Below, piece after piece: positions 24,316 through 32,811 of a DNA stretch of 64,000 bases. A program made the translations under genes and the position numbers. Under the pieces are notes generated by a model, which made no database searches, was not told where the DNA came from, and was given only the letters and a program-made list of their open reading frames with translations. The stretch spans positions 744,001 through 808,000 of the forward strand of contig NZ_CP155551.1 of NCBI RefSeq assembly GCF_039679125.1. The letters run 5' to 3'. This DNA comes from Blastococcus sp. HT6-4 (lineage in GTDB: Bacteria > Actinomycetota > Actinomycetes > Mycobacteriales > Geodermatophilaceae). Positions within the stretch are counted from its first letter, which is position 1, and each line of letters starts with the position of its first letter.

Positions 24316-25166
24316 GACCGGAGCACCGCCTGCACCCGCTCGAGCGCCGCGCTCAGCTGGGCGTCGATCCGGCGGGGCCCGGACTCGGCGACGGCGCCGG
24401 CCCGCTCCACGGCCGGGTCGGGTACGACGCGGACGCCGTCGGGGAGCTCGGCGAGCGCCTCGGCGGGCACCTCGGCCAGGTCGTCGGGGTGCAGCCGGAC
24501 GACGACGGGCGCGTCGGCGGGGCAGAAGGCGAGTGCCCGGCGGACCGCGTCCATGACCGGGTCGGAGGCGATGGCCAGCTCGCGGCCGAGCACGTCCTCG
24601 ACCAGCGTGAGCACGGTCCCGACGATCGACTCGCGGATGTCGTCGGCGACCGGGCGGACCGACTCGTCCAGCGCCCGGCTCGCCGCGCCGAGAGCGGCGG
24701 TCGCCGACACCAGGCGGCGCTCCCAGCGTGCCTGAACCTCGGCGAGCCGCTCCTGCGCGGCCCGCTCGGCCTCCGCGACGACCGACCCGGCCTCGGTCAG
24801 GCCCTCGGCGTGACCGGCGGCGAAGCCCTCGGCGTGCGCCTGGGCCCGGAGCCGGGCCAGCTCCTCGGCGTAGACGTCGCCGAGCCGGAACGACGGCCTG
24901 CTCCCGGCGACCGGCTGGTCCTCCGCGCGGCGGACGGTGGTCCGCCGCTCGACCGGTGACGGCCGCCACGGGACGGCGGGGGAGGAGGCAGCGACCGGCG
25001 CCGCGACCGGGAGCGGGGCGGCCGGTGCGGCGGCGGACCGGGCCGCCGGCACGACCGTGCCGACACCGCCGTCGGCCAGGACCTCCCGGTACGGGCGGGC
25101 CTGCGCGGCCGAGCTACCGCGCAGGACGGCACCCTCACGCGGTGGACGGTGGCCGGTGTCAGGCAA
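24312..25166 (-). CDS. fliH: flagellar assembly protein FliH
   Basis: A 284-residue protein. A Pro/Ala-rich N-terminus (1-90) is followed by a helical region with HAEGFAAGHAEGLTEAG, a GxxxG-type FliH repeat. The C-terminal domain (VLTLVEDVLGRELAIASDPVMDAVRRAL and VVVRLHPDDL) binds FliI. FliH inhibits FliI and links it to the C-ring. The likely start is TTG 25166, overlapping the fliG end by eight bases; no ATG or GTG fits better without losing the tight coupling. Confidence 0.85.
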   Translation of the reverse strand: MPDTGHRPPREGAVLRGSSAAQARPYREVLADGGVGTVVPAARSAAAPAAPLPVAAPVAASSPAVPWRPSPVERRTTVRRAEDQPVAGSRPSFRLGDVYAEELARLRAQAHAEGFAAGHAEGLTEAGSVVAEAERAAQERLAEVQARWERRLVSATAALGAASRALDESVRPVADDIRESIVGTVLTLVEDVLGRELAIASDPVMDAVRRALAFCPADAPVVVRLHPDDLAEVPAEALAELPDGVRVVPDPAVERAGAVAESGPRRIDAQLSAALERVQAVLRS

Positions 25167-26223
25167 CGAAGTCGTCCTCGCCGCCGCGCGAGATGGTCAG
25201 CACACCCTGCTCCTCGAGGGTGCGGATGACCGCCACGACCTTGGCCTGGGCCTCCTCGACCGTGCGGGTGCGCACCGGGCCGAGCAGCTCGATCTCCTCG
25301 GAGAGGTTCTCGGCGGCCCGCTCGGAGAGGTTCCGCTTGATCTTGTCCTGGACGTCGGGCCGCACGCCCTTGAGTGCGGTGGCGAGGTCGTTGGCCTCCA
25401 CCTCGCGCAGCACCAGCTGCAGCGACCGGTCGTCGATGGTGACGATGTCCTCGAAGACGAACATCTGCGAACGGACCTGGTCGGCCAGCTCCGGGTCGGT
25501 GTTGTCCAGCCACTCCAGGATGGAGCGCTCGGTCGGCCGCGGCGAGCGGTTGATGATCTCGACGAGGGTCTCGACACCACCGACGGTGGTCATGTCCTGG
25601 TGGGCCAGGATCGAGCCCATCCGGCGGCCGAGCTCCTCCTCGACCAGACGCACCATCTCCGGCGAGGTCCGGTCCATGGTGGCGATCCGGTGCGCGACCT
25701 CCGCCTGCTGCTCGGGCACGAAACCGGAGAGCACCTCGGCCGACTGGGCCGCGGTGAGGTGGGCCAGGACGAGCGCGATGACCTGCGGGTGCTCGTCCTT
25801 GAGGAAGGTGACCAGCTGGCGGACGTCGGCGTTGCGCAGCGAGGCGAACGGCACCTCGGTGTAGACGACGTTGAGCCGGGACAGGATGTTCTCGGCCTTG
25901 TCCTGGCCCAGGCCCGCGGCCAGGATCTCGCGGGCGAACTCGACGCCGCCGCGGCCGACGAACTGCTGCGCGGTCATCAGGCCGTGGAACTCGCGCATGA
26001 CGCCGTCGACGTCGTCGAGCTCCACCGAGCCCAGCTTCATCAGCTCGCGGGTGAGCGCCTCGACCTCGCGGGGGCGCAGCTGGGCCAGCAGGACGCCGGC
26101 CTCCTCCTTGCTCATCTGGGCGAGGAAGACCGCCGCCTTGCGCAGGCCCGGCAGTTCGGGCCGCGGTGGCCGCGGGGGCGCGACGACCGTGCCGGGTGCG
26201 ATGGGGATGCTCGCGAGGGTCAT
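25159..26223 (-). CDS. fliG: flagellar motor switch protein FliG
   Basis: A 354-residue protein with the three armadillo-like FliG domains. Residues 28-80 are FliGN (LRKAAVFLAQMSKEEAGVLL), about 120-200 are FliGM (EHPQVIALVLAHL, the EHPQ motif), and about 210-330 are FliGC with the torque helix (DDRSLQLVLREVEANDLATALKG). FliG links the MS ring to the C-ring and contacts MotA. ATG 26223 overlaps the fliF stop by four bases. Confidence 0.96.
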   Translation of the reverse strand: MTLASIPIAPGTVVAPPRPPRPELPGLRKAAVFLAQMSKEEAGVLLAQLRPREVEALTRELMKLGSVELDDVDGVMREFHGLMTAQQFVGRGGVEFAREILAAGLGQDKAENILSRLNVVYTEVPFASLRNADVRQLVTFLKDEHPQVIALVLAHLTAAQSAEVLSGFVPEQQAEVAHRIATMDRTSPEMVRLVEEELGRRMGSILAHQDMTTVGGVETLVEIINRSPRPTERSILEWLDNTDPELADQVRSQMFVFEDIVTIDDRSLQLVLREVEANDLATALKGVRPDVQDKIKRNLSERAAENLSEEIELLGPVRTRTVEEAQAKVVAVIRTLEEQGVLTISRGGEDDFVA

Positions 26224-27815
26224 GGCTTCGTCTCGCTCAGCCAGCCGCGCAGCATGGCCGCGACCTCGTCGGGACGCTCGCTGACCATCGTGGAGATCTC
26301 CCCTCGGACCCTGGCCCGTTCCACCGCCTCGAGCTCGAGGGCGGCGTTGTCGGGCGCGACCTCCTGGCGGGTGCTGGCCACCCGCAGCCGGTCCAGCTCG
26401 GCCAGCATGTCCGCGTCGAGCTCGAGCGGCTCGTAGTCGTCCTCGATCTCCTCCTCGCGGCGGCGCGAGCGCAGCCAGACGATGAGGACGACCAGCGCGA
26501 TGCCCGCGGCGATCCCGCCGGTGCGGATCATCGACCACATCTGCTCGGCGGCCTCGGCCTCGCGGGCGGCCTCCATCGCGGCGGCGGCGTTCTCGGCGGC
26601 GGCGTCGTCGAACGGCATGGCGGCGATGGCGATGTCGTCCCCGCGCGCCGGGTCCAGGCCCACGGCGTTGGTCATGAGGTTCGTCATCTGCTGCTGGTTG
26701 AGGTTGCCGGCGACGGCGTCGTCCATGACGACGGAGACGGTCAGCCGCTTGAGGTCGCCGGGGGCGCCCTCGACCACCTCGACGGTCTTCCCGACGGCGT
26801 TGTTGGCCGTCCAGGAGTCCTTCTCGTAGTTCGATTCCCCCGCGCCGGCGTTCTCCGCCGCGTCGGGCATGTTCTCCGGGCCGAGGATGCCGCCGACCGG
26901 GGCGCCTCCGCCCTCGTACGTCTCGGTCGTGTGCTGCTCGGAGAGCGGCGGCGTGCCCTCGTCGAAGTCGTAGGTCTCCGAGGTGGTGTTGCGCTTCGCG
27001 AGGTCGACCTCCGCGCGCACCGACACGACGGAGCGGTTCGGGCCGAGGACCTGGTCCAGCATCGCCTGCGCCTTGGTGGCCAGCCGGTCCTCGTACTCCT
27101 GCTCGACCTGCGAGCGGGCGTCGCCGGCCGCGGCGCTCACGCCCTGCCCGGGGGAGGAGAGCACCCGGCCGCTGGCGTCCGCGACGGTGACCTGGTCGGG
27201 CGACATGTCACGGATGCTGGAGGAGACCAGGTTGGTCACCGCCAGGATCTGCTCACCGGACAGCGCGGTGCCGGGCGCCAGGTCGAGCAGCACCGACGCC
27301 GTCGGCTGGGCCTTCTCGCTGACGAAGACCTCGTCCTCGGGCAGGGCGACGTGCACGACGGCGGAGTTGACGCCGGCGAGCGACTCCAGGGTGTTCGCCA
27401 GCTCGCCCTCCAGCGCCCGCTGGTAGGTGACCTGCTGCTGGAACTCGCTGGTGGTGATGCCCTGCTCGTCGAGCAGCGCGTAGCCGGTGTCCTTGCCGGC
27501 GGGCAGGCCCTTGCCGCTCATGTCCAGGCGCAGGTCGTAGACCGCGTCCTTGGCCACCAGGATCGTGCCGCCGCCGTCGGACAGCTCGTAGGACACCCCG
27601 GCCGCGTCGAGCTCGTCGACGATCGCCGACGCGTCACTGGCCGCCAGGTTGGAGAACAGCGGCGCCTGGGTCGGCGTGGTGATCCAGCTGTAGAAGACGA
27701 AACCGCCGAGCGTCAGCCCGGCGAGCATCAGGCCGATGACGACCTTCTGCCCCAGGCTGATCGTGTCGAACGTGGAGCGGGCACGCTCCAGCGTCCCGGC
27801 GACGGCCGGATTCAT
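26220..27815 (-). CDS. fliF: flagellar MS-ring protein FliF
   Basis: A 531-residue protein with two transmembrane helices (about 25-45 and 430-448) enclosing the secretin-like ring-building domains: YALLDEQGITTSEFQQQVTYQRALEGELANTL and VHVALPEDEVFV. The C-terminal tail ending RGWLSETKP is the FliG-binding segment. FliF is the first assembled ring of the basal body. It overlaps the fliE stop by one base (TGATG) and fliG by four. Confidence 0.96.
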   Translation of the reverse strand: MNPAVAGTLERARSTFDTISLGQKVVIGLMLAGLTLGGFVFYSWITTPTQAPLFSNLAASDASAIVDELDAAGVSYELSDGGGTILVAKDAVYDLRLDMSGKGLPAGKDTGYALLDEQGITTSEFQQQVTYQRALEGELANTLESLAGVNSAVVHVALPEDEVFVSEKAQPTASVLLDLAPGTALSGEQILAVTNLVSSSIRDMSPDQVTVADASGRVLSSPGQGVSAAAGDARSQVEQEYEDRLATKAQAMLDQVLGPNRSVVSVRAEVDLAKRNTTSETYDFDEGTPPLSEQHTTETYEGGGAPVGGILGPENMPDAAENAGAGESNYEKDSWTANNAVGKTVEVVEGAPGDLKRLTVSVVMDDAVAGNLNQQQMTNLMTNAVGLDPARGDDIAIAAMPFDDAAAENAAAAMEAAREAEAAEQMWSMIRTGGIAAGIALVVLIVWLRSRRREEEIEDDYEPLELDADMLAELDRLRVASTRQEVAPDNAALELEAVERARVRGEISTMVSERPDEVAAMLRGWLSETKP

Positions 27816-28129
27816 CAGATCTGCATCCTCATGATCTCGGTGAAGGCCGCGACGGCCTGGTTCTTGATCGTCACGACCATCTCGGTCGCCACGCCGGACT
27901 CAGCGCTGGCGATCATGTAGTCGTGCACGTCCTTCAGGTCACCGGTGGCGGCCTGCACGCCCAGCTCCGCGGTCACCGACTGGGTGGCCTGGAGCTTGTC
28001 GAAGGTGGAGGCCAGGACGGCGGCGAAGCCGTCGGTCGCCTCGGTCGCGACGGTGCCGCGGAGGCTGCCGGCGACGCCGGAGGCCGCGCCGATGCCGACC
28101 GGCGGAATGCCGCTGAGCGGGAGAGTCAT
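27815..28129 (-). CDS. fliE: flagellar hook-basal body protein FliE
   Basis: A 104-residue protein. Its C-terminal half carries VHDYMIASAESGVATEMVVTIKNQAVAAFTEIMRMQI, closely following the FliE pattern (A..k...a...t...rnKvv.AYqEImRMQi). FliE joins the MS ring to the proximal rod. ATG 28129 overlaps the flgC stop by one base, and its own stop overlaps fliF. Confidence 0.93.
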   Translation of the reverse strand: MTLPLSGIPPVGIGAASGVAGSLRGTVATEATDGFAAVLASTFDKLQATQSVTAELGVQAATGDLKDVHDYMIASAESGVATEMVVTIKNQAVAAFTEIMRMQI

Positions 28130-28533
28130 CAGCGCTTCCCGAGCTGCAGCGCGGCCTGGTAGGCGTTGGTCGCCCGCTCGACGACGGCGAGGTTCGCCTG
28201 GTAGCCGCGCTGCGCCATCATCATGGAGGTCATCTGGTCGCCGAGGTCGATGTCGGGGTACTTGACGTAGCCGTCGGCGTCGGCCAGCGGGTGCGTGGGC
28301 TCGTAGACCAGGCGGCCCTCGGGGTCGCCGAACTCCGCGCGGGCCACGCGCACGCCGCCCTCGCCGGTTCCGTAGTCCACGGCCTGGGCCACGACGAGCC
28401 GCGCCTGGAAGGCGTCCTCGTCGGTGCGCCGCACCGTGTTGATGTTGGCGATGTTGTCGGCGGCGGCGTCGAGCCACTTCCGGTGCGTCATCAGCCCGGA
28501 CTGCGAGATGCTCAGGGCCTGAAACATGCTCAT
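28129..28533 (-). CDS. flgC: flagellar basal-body rod protein FlgC
   Basis: A 134-residue protein with the N-terminal rod motif MFQALSISQSGLMTHRKWLDAAADNIANINTVR, the DPEGRLVYEP stretch typical of FlgC, and the C-terminal MTSMMMAQRGYQANLAVVERATNAYQAALQLGKR. FlgC is a proximal rod subunit. Three bases separate it from flgB. ATG 28533 is used; the second ATG two codons later is also possible. Confidence 0.95.
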   Translation of the reverse strand: MSMFQALSISQSGLMTHRKWLDAAADNIANINTVRRTDEDAFQARLVVAQAVDYGTGEGGVRVARAEFGDPEGRLVYEPTHPLADADGYVKYPDIDLGDQMTSMMMAQRGYQANLAVVERATNAYQAALQLGKR

Positions 28534-28536
28534 GGT

Positions 28537-28884
28537 CTAGGACGTCCTCAGGGCCGTGCGGATCGAGTTGTACTTACCGTCGAGCGCGGTGAGCGCCAGT
28601 TGGTAGCGCAGCCCCGTCTCGGTGGCGATGACCGTCTCCGCGTCGAGGTTGACGTTGTTGCCGTTGGTGTTGGTCGGCTCGAGCGAGCGCGCGGTGGTAC
28701 CGCCGGAGATCACTGGGGTCGTTCCGCTGCGGACAGCCCCGCGCAGCGACGTCTCGAAGTCCGTCCGCCCGGCCAGGAAGCCGGGGGTGTTGACGTTCGC
28801 GATGTTGTCTGCGGTGACGCGCTGCCGCTGCGCGAGCCCGGCGAGCGCGGCCTTCAGGACCGGCGTGCCGACGTCGCCGATCAT
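28537..28884 (-). CDS. flgB: flagellar basal-body rod protein FlgB
   Basis: A 115-residue protein starting MIGDVGTPVLKAALAGLAQRQ, with the NIANVNTPGF motif, GNNVNLDAETVIATETGLRYQ and a C-terminal helix typical of FlgB. It is the first gene of the long flgB-flgE transcript. A longer in-frame start exists at 28944, but homologues begin at the chosen methionine. The predicted sigma-28 promoter lies about 110 nt upstream. Confidence 0.94.
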   Translation of the reverse strand: MIGDVGTPVLKAALAGLAQRQRVTADNIANVNTPGFLAGRTDFETSLRGAVRSGTTPVISGGTTARSLEPTNTNGNNVNLDAETVIATETGLRYQLALTALDGKYNSIRTALRTS

Positions 28885-29003
28885 CGGGCGGCTCGCCGGC
28901 GGGTGGAGCAGGACACGATCGACCTCCGGGTATGCGGACGACACCCGCGAACGAGTGCTGGGTCGCCGATCCGTGGCGAAAGTGGTGCTCTCCGTGCACG
29001 TGC

Positions 29004-29033
29004 TTCATCGGCAGCCGGGCGGAACCGGCTGAC
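29004..29033 (-). promoter_or_regulatory. sigma-28-type promoter for flgB operon
   Basis: Minus strand: GTCAGC (29028-29033), 15 bases, GCCGATGAA (29004-29012). It lies in the gap between the glycosyltransferase terminator and flgB and would drive the whole 10-kb early flagellar operon. No other promoter is evident there. Confidence 0.6.
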
Positions 29034-29184
29034 CCCGTTCCGCCACACGAGGGACCACAGCGACCGGGAGGGGTGACGGTGACGGATGTGACCAGTGGGG
29101 AGCTCGTCGCGTCCCGGCCGACCGGGGCGGGGGAGTCGGCACCTGCCGTGCCGGCGGGTGGCCAAACCCACCTCGGGAGTGCAC

Positions 29185-29221
29185 GAACGCCCCGCCGCCG
29201 GGAACCGGCGACGGGGCGTTC
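29185..29221 (-). terminator. terminator after flagellar glycosyltransferase
   Basis: A 17-bp stem with one G-T pair (GAACGCCCCGCCGCCGG with CCGGCGACGGGGCGTTC) and a GAA loop. It lies just after the glycosyltransferase stop codon. Confidence 0.8.
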
Positions 29222-29236
29222 GATCGGATGGAGGCG

Positions 29237-30328
29237 TCAGCGTGCGGCTGTGGCCAGACGCCCGCCGCCGAGGGCGCGGGTGCGGTTGTCGCGGGCGGTC
29301 CGCCAGGCGGCGACCCAGCGCTCGGCGGTGTGCTCGGTCAGGTGGTGGGCCAGGACGTGCTCGCGGGCCGCAGCGGCGACCTCGCGCCGTCGGTCGGCGT
29401 CCTTCACGCCGAGCGTGAGCCACTTCGCCCAGTCCTTCGGGGACCGCGCGGGCATCCCCAGCCCGAGCCGCTCGTACTCCTCGGTCCGGGCGCGCACGCT
29501 GTAGACGCCCCGTGCGGAGTACTCCAGAGGCTTGAGCCAGCTCTTGCTCGTGTTGAACCGGTCGACCCGGAGGGGAGCGATGCCGATGTCGAACAGCTCG
29601 CCCATCCGCGCCGCGTACCCGTCCACGTCCATCACCCAGGGCACCTCCTCCGGCTCGTCCGGCAGCCCCAGGCGGTCCTTCACGTCCCACTTCTGCCCGA
29701 GGATCACCAGTCGGCTCTGCCCGCGGGTCCGGTCCAGCGCCTGCTGGAGGCCGGAGCCCATCTCCTGCAGGTCGTACGGGTGGCTCGGCACGCTGCCGGC
29801 CCAGCCGATGGTCACGGTGTCCGGGGTGCGCTCGTAGGCCGGCGGCAGCTCGGCGGTGCGGCGCGGGACGGCGTTCTCGATCACCACACCGCGGCCGTGG
29901 CGGGCGTACTCCTTCAGCAGCGCGGGCGTCGACGTGGTCACCAGATCGGCCTCGCGGGCGGCCTGGGCCGCGAACTCGCTGCTGCCGGCCCGCACCAGGG
30001 CGTCGTGCCCCATGTGGCCGTACGGGACGGCGGACAGCAGGTCGTCCATCTCCACGACGACCGCGACGCCCTGCGCCTGCAGGATCCGCTGGGTCTGCAT
30101 CATCTCGGCGGTCTTCGGCAGCTGGAGGACGACGACGTCCGCGCCCTGGGCGTCGACGTCGACGACCTCCATCGGAGCGCCCTCGGTCACCGACCGCATG
30201 GTGGTGCCGATCCCGCGGGAGACGGCGACCTCGACGCCGAGCCCTGCGGCCTGGACGGCGCGGGCCGGCTCCTCGATGCGGTAGTACGTGGAGCCGGTCG
30301 CGATCGCATGGGTGAGGAAGACGCGCAT
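29237..30328 (-). CDS. glycosyltransferase, probable flagellar/surface glycosylation
   Basis: A 363-residue soluble protein beginning MRVFLTHAIATGSTYYRIEEPARA. Its two Rossmann-like halves include VVIENAVPRR, TIGWAGSVPSHPYDL and the C-terminal FDIGIAPLRVDRFNTSKSWLKPLEYSARG. The last of these is a GT4-type E-x7-E-like donor-binding region. It is related to methylation-associated glycosyltransferases found in polysaccharide clusters. Placement between the flagellin export genes and the flgB promoter suggests it glycosylates flagellin. The acceptor and donor are unknown. A sigma-28-like -10 lies upstream. Confidence 0.75.
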   Translation of the reverse strand: MRVFLTHAIATGSTYYRIEEPARAVQAAGLGVEVAVSRGIGTTMRSVTEGAPMEVVDVDAQGADVVVLQLPKTAEMMQTQRILQAQGVAVVVEMDDLLSAVPYGHMGHDALVRAGSSEFAAQAAREADLVTTSTPALLKEYARHGRGVVIENAVPRRTAELPPAYERTPDTVTIGWAGSVPSHPYDLQEMGSGLQQALDRTRGQSRLVILGQKWDVKDRLGLPDEPEEVPWVMDVDGYAARMGELFDIGIAPLRVDRFNTSKSWLKPLEYSARGVYSVRARTEEYERLGLGMPARSPKDWAKWLTLGVKDADRRREVAAAAREHVLAHHLTEHTAERWVAAWRTARDNRTRALGGGRLATAAR

Positions 30329-30408
30329 GGGAGAGCCCTTCTGTGAATGCCTGCTGCCGGTGGGGCGCGGGACGCCGCCCCGGCATCGGGGCCGGTGCGC
30401 GCTCCTCT

Positions 30409-30438
30409 GTCATCGGCAGTCCGGCCCCGGAAGGGTTC
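30409..30438 (-). promoter_or_regulatory. possible sigma-28 promoter for glycosyltransferase
   Basis: Minus strand: a perfect-looking -10 GCCGATGAC (30409-30417) lies 15 bases after GAACCC (30433-30438). The -35 lacks TCA, so this is a weaker candidate than the main set. It lies in the 144-bp gap after the upstream gene. Confidence 0.4.
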
Positions 30439-30472
30439 CGTCAGGACTGCATTTCTCCGGCGGAGGTCGCGG

Positions 30473-30901
30473 TCAGAGCGCCTGGTCGATGAACGAGGCC
30501 GGGGGGCGCTCGTCGCCGTAGGACATGCGGGCGGCGACGTCGCGCTGCTTCTGGGAGCGGGTGATCCGCTCGACCAGGGCCTCGGCGACGGCGAGTTGGT
30601 GCTGGAGCAGCCGGGCGGCGCGCTCGCGCAGGTCCACGGGCACCGGGCCGAGACCGGTGGGGGGCACCCAGTCGGAGGCGCGCCGCCCCCAGGCGGCGAT
30701 CTCCTCGGCCCTGCCCCGGGCGAGGCTCTCCTGCGCCTCGAGCACATCGCCCTCGAGCTCGGCGAGGGCGATGTGCCAGTCAGTGGGCTGACGCCGGCCG
30801 CCGGAGGTCGAACTGCCGGACGCGTTCGGCTGGGTGGCCGGCGTGTACGGACTCTGGCCGAAGCCCGCCGCGGCCGAACCGCCGACAGGGCTCACGGTCA
30901 T
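30473..30901 (-). CDS. unknown flagellar protein in the FliT position
   Basis: A 142-residue protein opening MTVSPVGGSAAAGFGQSPYTP. A disordered 45-residue start is followed by two amphipathic helices (about 48-75, WHIALAELEGDVLEAQESLARGR, and about 95-125, RERAARLLQHQLAVAEALVERITRSQ). I recognise no family by sequence. Its ATG overlaps the fliS stop by four bases. A small helical protein directly after fliS is where the FliD chaperone FliT is usually encoded, so a FliT-like function is a reasonable inference, not an observation. Confidence 0.6.
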   Translation of the reverse strand: MTVSPVGGSAAAGFGQSPYTPATQPNASGSSTSGGRRQPTDWHIALAELEGDVLEAQESLARGRAEEIAAWGRRASDWVPPTGLGPVPVDLRERAARLLQHQLAVAEALVERITRSQKQRDVAARMSYGDERPPASFIDQAL

Positions 30902-31284
30902 GACGGAACGCCGGCCAAGGACGCGGCGGCCTGCCGCCATGCGTCGCGCAGCGGCTCGACGACTGCACGGCAGGAGCTGATCCGGTTGGTGTCGAACTTC
31001 AGGTTGGCCTGGACGAGCTCGCTCATCAGCCAGTTGTAGAGGGCGGCCAGGCGGGGGCCGCCCTCCCACACGTCGACCTGCAGGCTGGACAGCAGCTCCA
31101 GGATGATCGCCTGGGCGTGCTGGAGCTCCTCGTTCGCCCGGGGGCGGTTCCCCTCCGCGACCGCCACCTGCGCCCGCTCGAGATCGAGGGCGAGCCGGTC
31201 GTAGAGCATCACCAGCACCTGCTGCGGCGAGGCGGTGGCGACGGCGTCGCCGAGGTAGCGGGCGCGGAGCGAAGCAGCACTCAT
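30898..31284 (-). CDS. fliS: flagellin export chaperone FliS
   Basis: A 128-residue helical protein. YLGDAVATASPQQVLVMLYDRLALDLERAQVAV is the FliS signature (A.Y....v.taSP.qLi.mLYdgal..l..A), and LMSELVQANLKFDTNRI follows. FliS binds the flagellin C-terminus, keeping it unfolded until export, and in Gram-positives it also competes with FliW. It is 48 bp downstream of fliD. Confidence 0.92.
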   Translation of the reverse strand: MSAASLRARYLGDAVATASPQQVLVMLYDRLALDLERAQVAVAEGNRPRANEELQHAQAIILELLSSLQVDVWEGGPRLAALYNWLMSELVQANLKFDTNRISSCRAVVEPLRDAWRQAAASLAGVPS

Positions 31285-31332
31285 CGGGAAGGGCTCCTGA
31301 AGCGAAGAGTCGAGCGGGTCGGGCGGGGGACG

Positions 31333-32685
31333 TCAGGCCGACGGCAGCGAGCCGAGCTGACCGGCCAGCCAGTTGGACTGGTTGGTCAGGGAGCTCAGCG
31401 CGGTTTCCATGGCGGTGAACTGGCGGGTGAGGGCGACCTTGCGCGCGGCCAGCCGCAGGTCCCAGTCGGCGATCCGGTCCTGGATGTCGCGCGCGAGGCT
31501 GTCCTGGCCCGTGGCCAGGGAGCTGAGCGTGCCGGTCGTGGCGTCCGAGGCGGCCTTGCTGACGTCGCGGACCCGCGCGGCCAGGCCGGGGACGAAGTCG
31601 GGCTCCCCCTCCACCCCGGTTCCGGTCACGATGCGCTGGGCCAGCTCCGGCGTCGCCGTGAGGGCGGCGGTGAACTTCTCCTTGTCGAAGGTGATCCGGC
31701 CGTCGCGGGTGGTCTGGAACCCGACCTGGGCCGGTGAGCCGTCCGCGCCGACCGCCTCGGAGACCGCCTGCAGCAGCTGGCCGGCGATGGAGGTCACCGC
31801 GTACTCGCCGCGCAGCGCCGCCTTGCTGCCGGGGGTGTTGTCCGAGTAGGTCTTGATCGTCGACAGCGCGTTGTTCACCGCGTCGACGAGCGCGGAGACC
31901 TTGTCGGCGACGGCGGCGGGGTCCGTGGCGACGGTGACGGTGACCGGCGTGGGCTCCACCTTGGACACGGTGAGCGTCGCCCCCGGCAGGACGCCCTCGA
32001 ACGTGTTGGTGGCCGAGCGGATCGTGTAGGCCGTCGTGGTGGCGGTGTCCTCGCCGACCTTCAGCTCGGCGTCCTGGCCGACGCTGGTGGCGGTGAACTC
32101 GGTGCCGGCGATGGAGAAGCCGGCGGCCGCGCCGGAGGTGCCGGCGCTGATCTGGAGGGCGAACTCGCCGGGGGCGACCTGCACCGCGGAGGCCTTCAGG
32201 CCCAGGGCGGTGTCGGCGTTGATCTTCGCCGCGACCTGCTCGAGCGACTCGGTGCCGTCGAGCGTCACCGTGCCCTTGCTGGTGGCGCCGTCCGCGCTGC
32301 GGATGTCCATGCTGCTCAGGCCGGCGGCGGTGGTCGTGCTCGACCACCGGCCGGTGCTCACGCTGGAAGCCGTGGTCGCGACCTGGGCGACGGTGAAGGT
32401 GAGCGAGCCCGGGGTGGCGTAGGAGGCGGTGGTGACGCCGACCGAGGCGGCGGTGCTGGTCGCCTTCGTGCTGGCGAACGACTCCGGCTTCGCGAGCGAC
32501 TCGGCGCTGGTGGTCAGGGCCGCGAGCGCACTGTTGACGGTGCGGTAGGCGCTGGCGGCGACCTGGGTGGCGGACAGCCGCGTCTTGAGCGAGTTCTGCT
32601 GCCGCGCCTCCAGCTGCAGGAGCTGGGTGATCATCGTGCCGGTGTCGATCCCGGACACCAGGCCGGTGTTGATGCTCATCGTCAT
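31333..32685 (-). CDS. fliD: flagellar filament cap protein FliD
   Basis: A 450-residue protein. The N-terminus MTMSINTGLVSGIDTGTMITQLLQLEARQQNSL is diagnostic of FliD. Low-complexity Thr/Ser-rich D2-D3 domains follow, and the C-terminal coil (MTRQFTAMETALSSLTNQSNWLAGQLGSLPSA) matches the family end. It forms the cap under which flagellin folds. It sits downstream of fliC past a terminator-like hairpin, so it is probably expressed at a lower level than flagellin. Confidence 0.94.
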   Translation of the reverse strand: MTMSINTGLVSGIDTGTMITQLLQLEARQQNSLKTRLSATQVAASAYRTVNSALAALTTSAESLAKPESFASTKATSTAASVGVTTASYATPGSLTFTVAQVATTASSVSTGRWSSTTTAAGLSSMDIRSADGATSKGTVTLDGTESLEQVAAKINADTALGLKASAVQVAPGEFALQISAGTSGAAAGFSIAGTEFTATSVGQDAELKVGEDTATTTAYTIRSATNTFEGVLPGATLTVSKVEPTPVTVTVATDPAAVADKVSALVDAVNNALSTIKTYSDNTPGSKAALRGEYAVTSIAGQLLQAVSEAVGADGSPAQVGFQTTRDGRITFDKEKFTAALTATPELAQRIVTGTGVEGEPDFVPGLAARVRDVSKAASDATTGTLSSLATGQDSLARDIQDRIADWDLRLAARKVALTRQFTAMETALSSLTNQSNWLAGQLGSLPSA

Positions 32686-32729
32686 GTCACTGGCTCCTGG
32701 GTCGGTGGGGATCGGGGGCCCAAGCGAGC

Positions 32730-32759
32730 GAGGGGGGAGGCACGAGGGCCTCCCCCCTC
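32730..32759 (-). terminator. terminator/attenuator between fliC and fliD
   Basis: A 12-bp perfect stem GAGGGGGGAGGC / GCCTCCCCCCTC with a six-base loop. It lies 50 bp after the fliC stop codon, on the path to fliD, and would leave fliC mRNA more abundant than fliD. Confidence 0.7.
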
Positions 32760-32811
32760 ACCCGGGGTGCTGCTGAGGGTCTGCGGCCTCAGCTGTTCAG
32801 CTGATCGTGGA

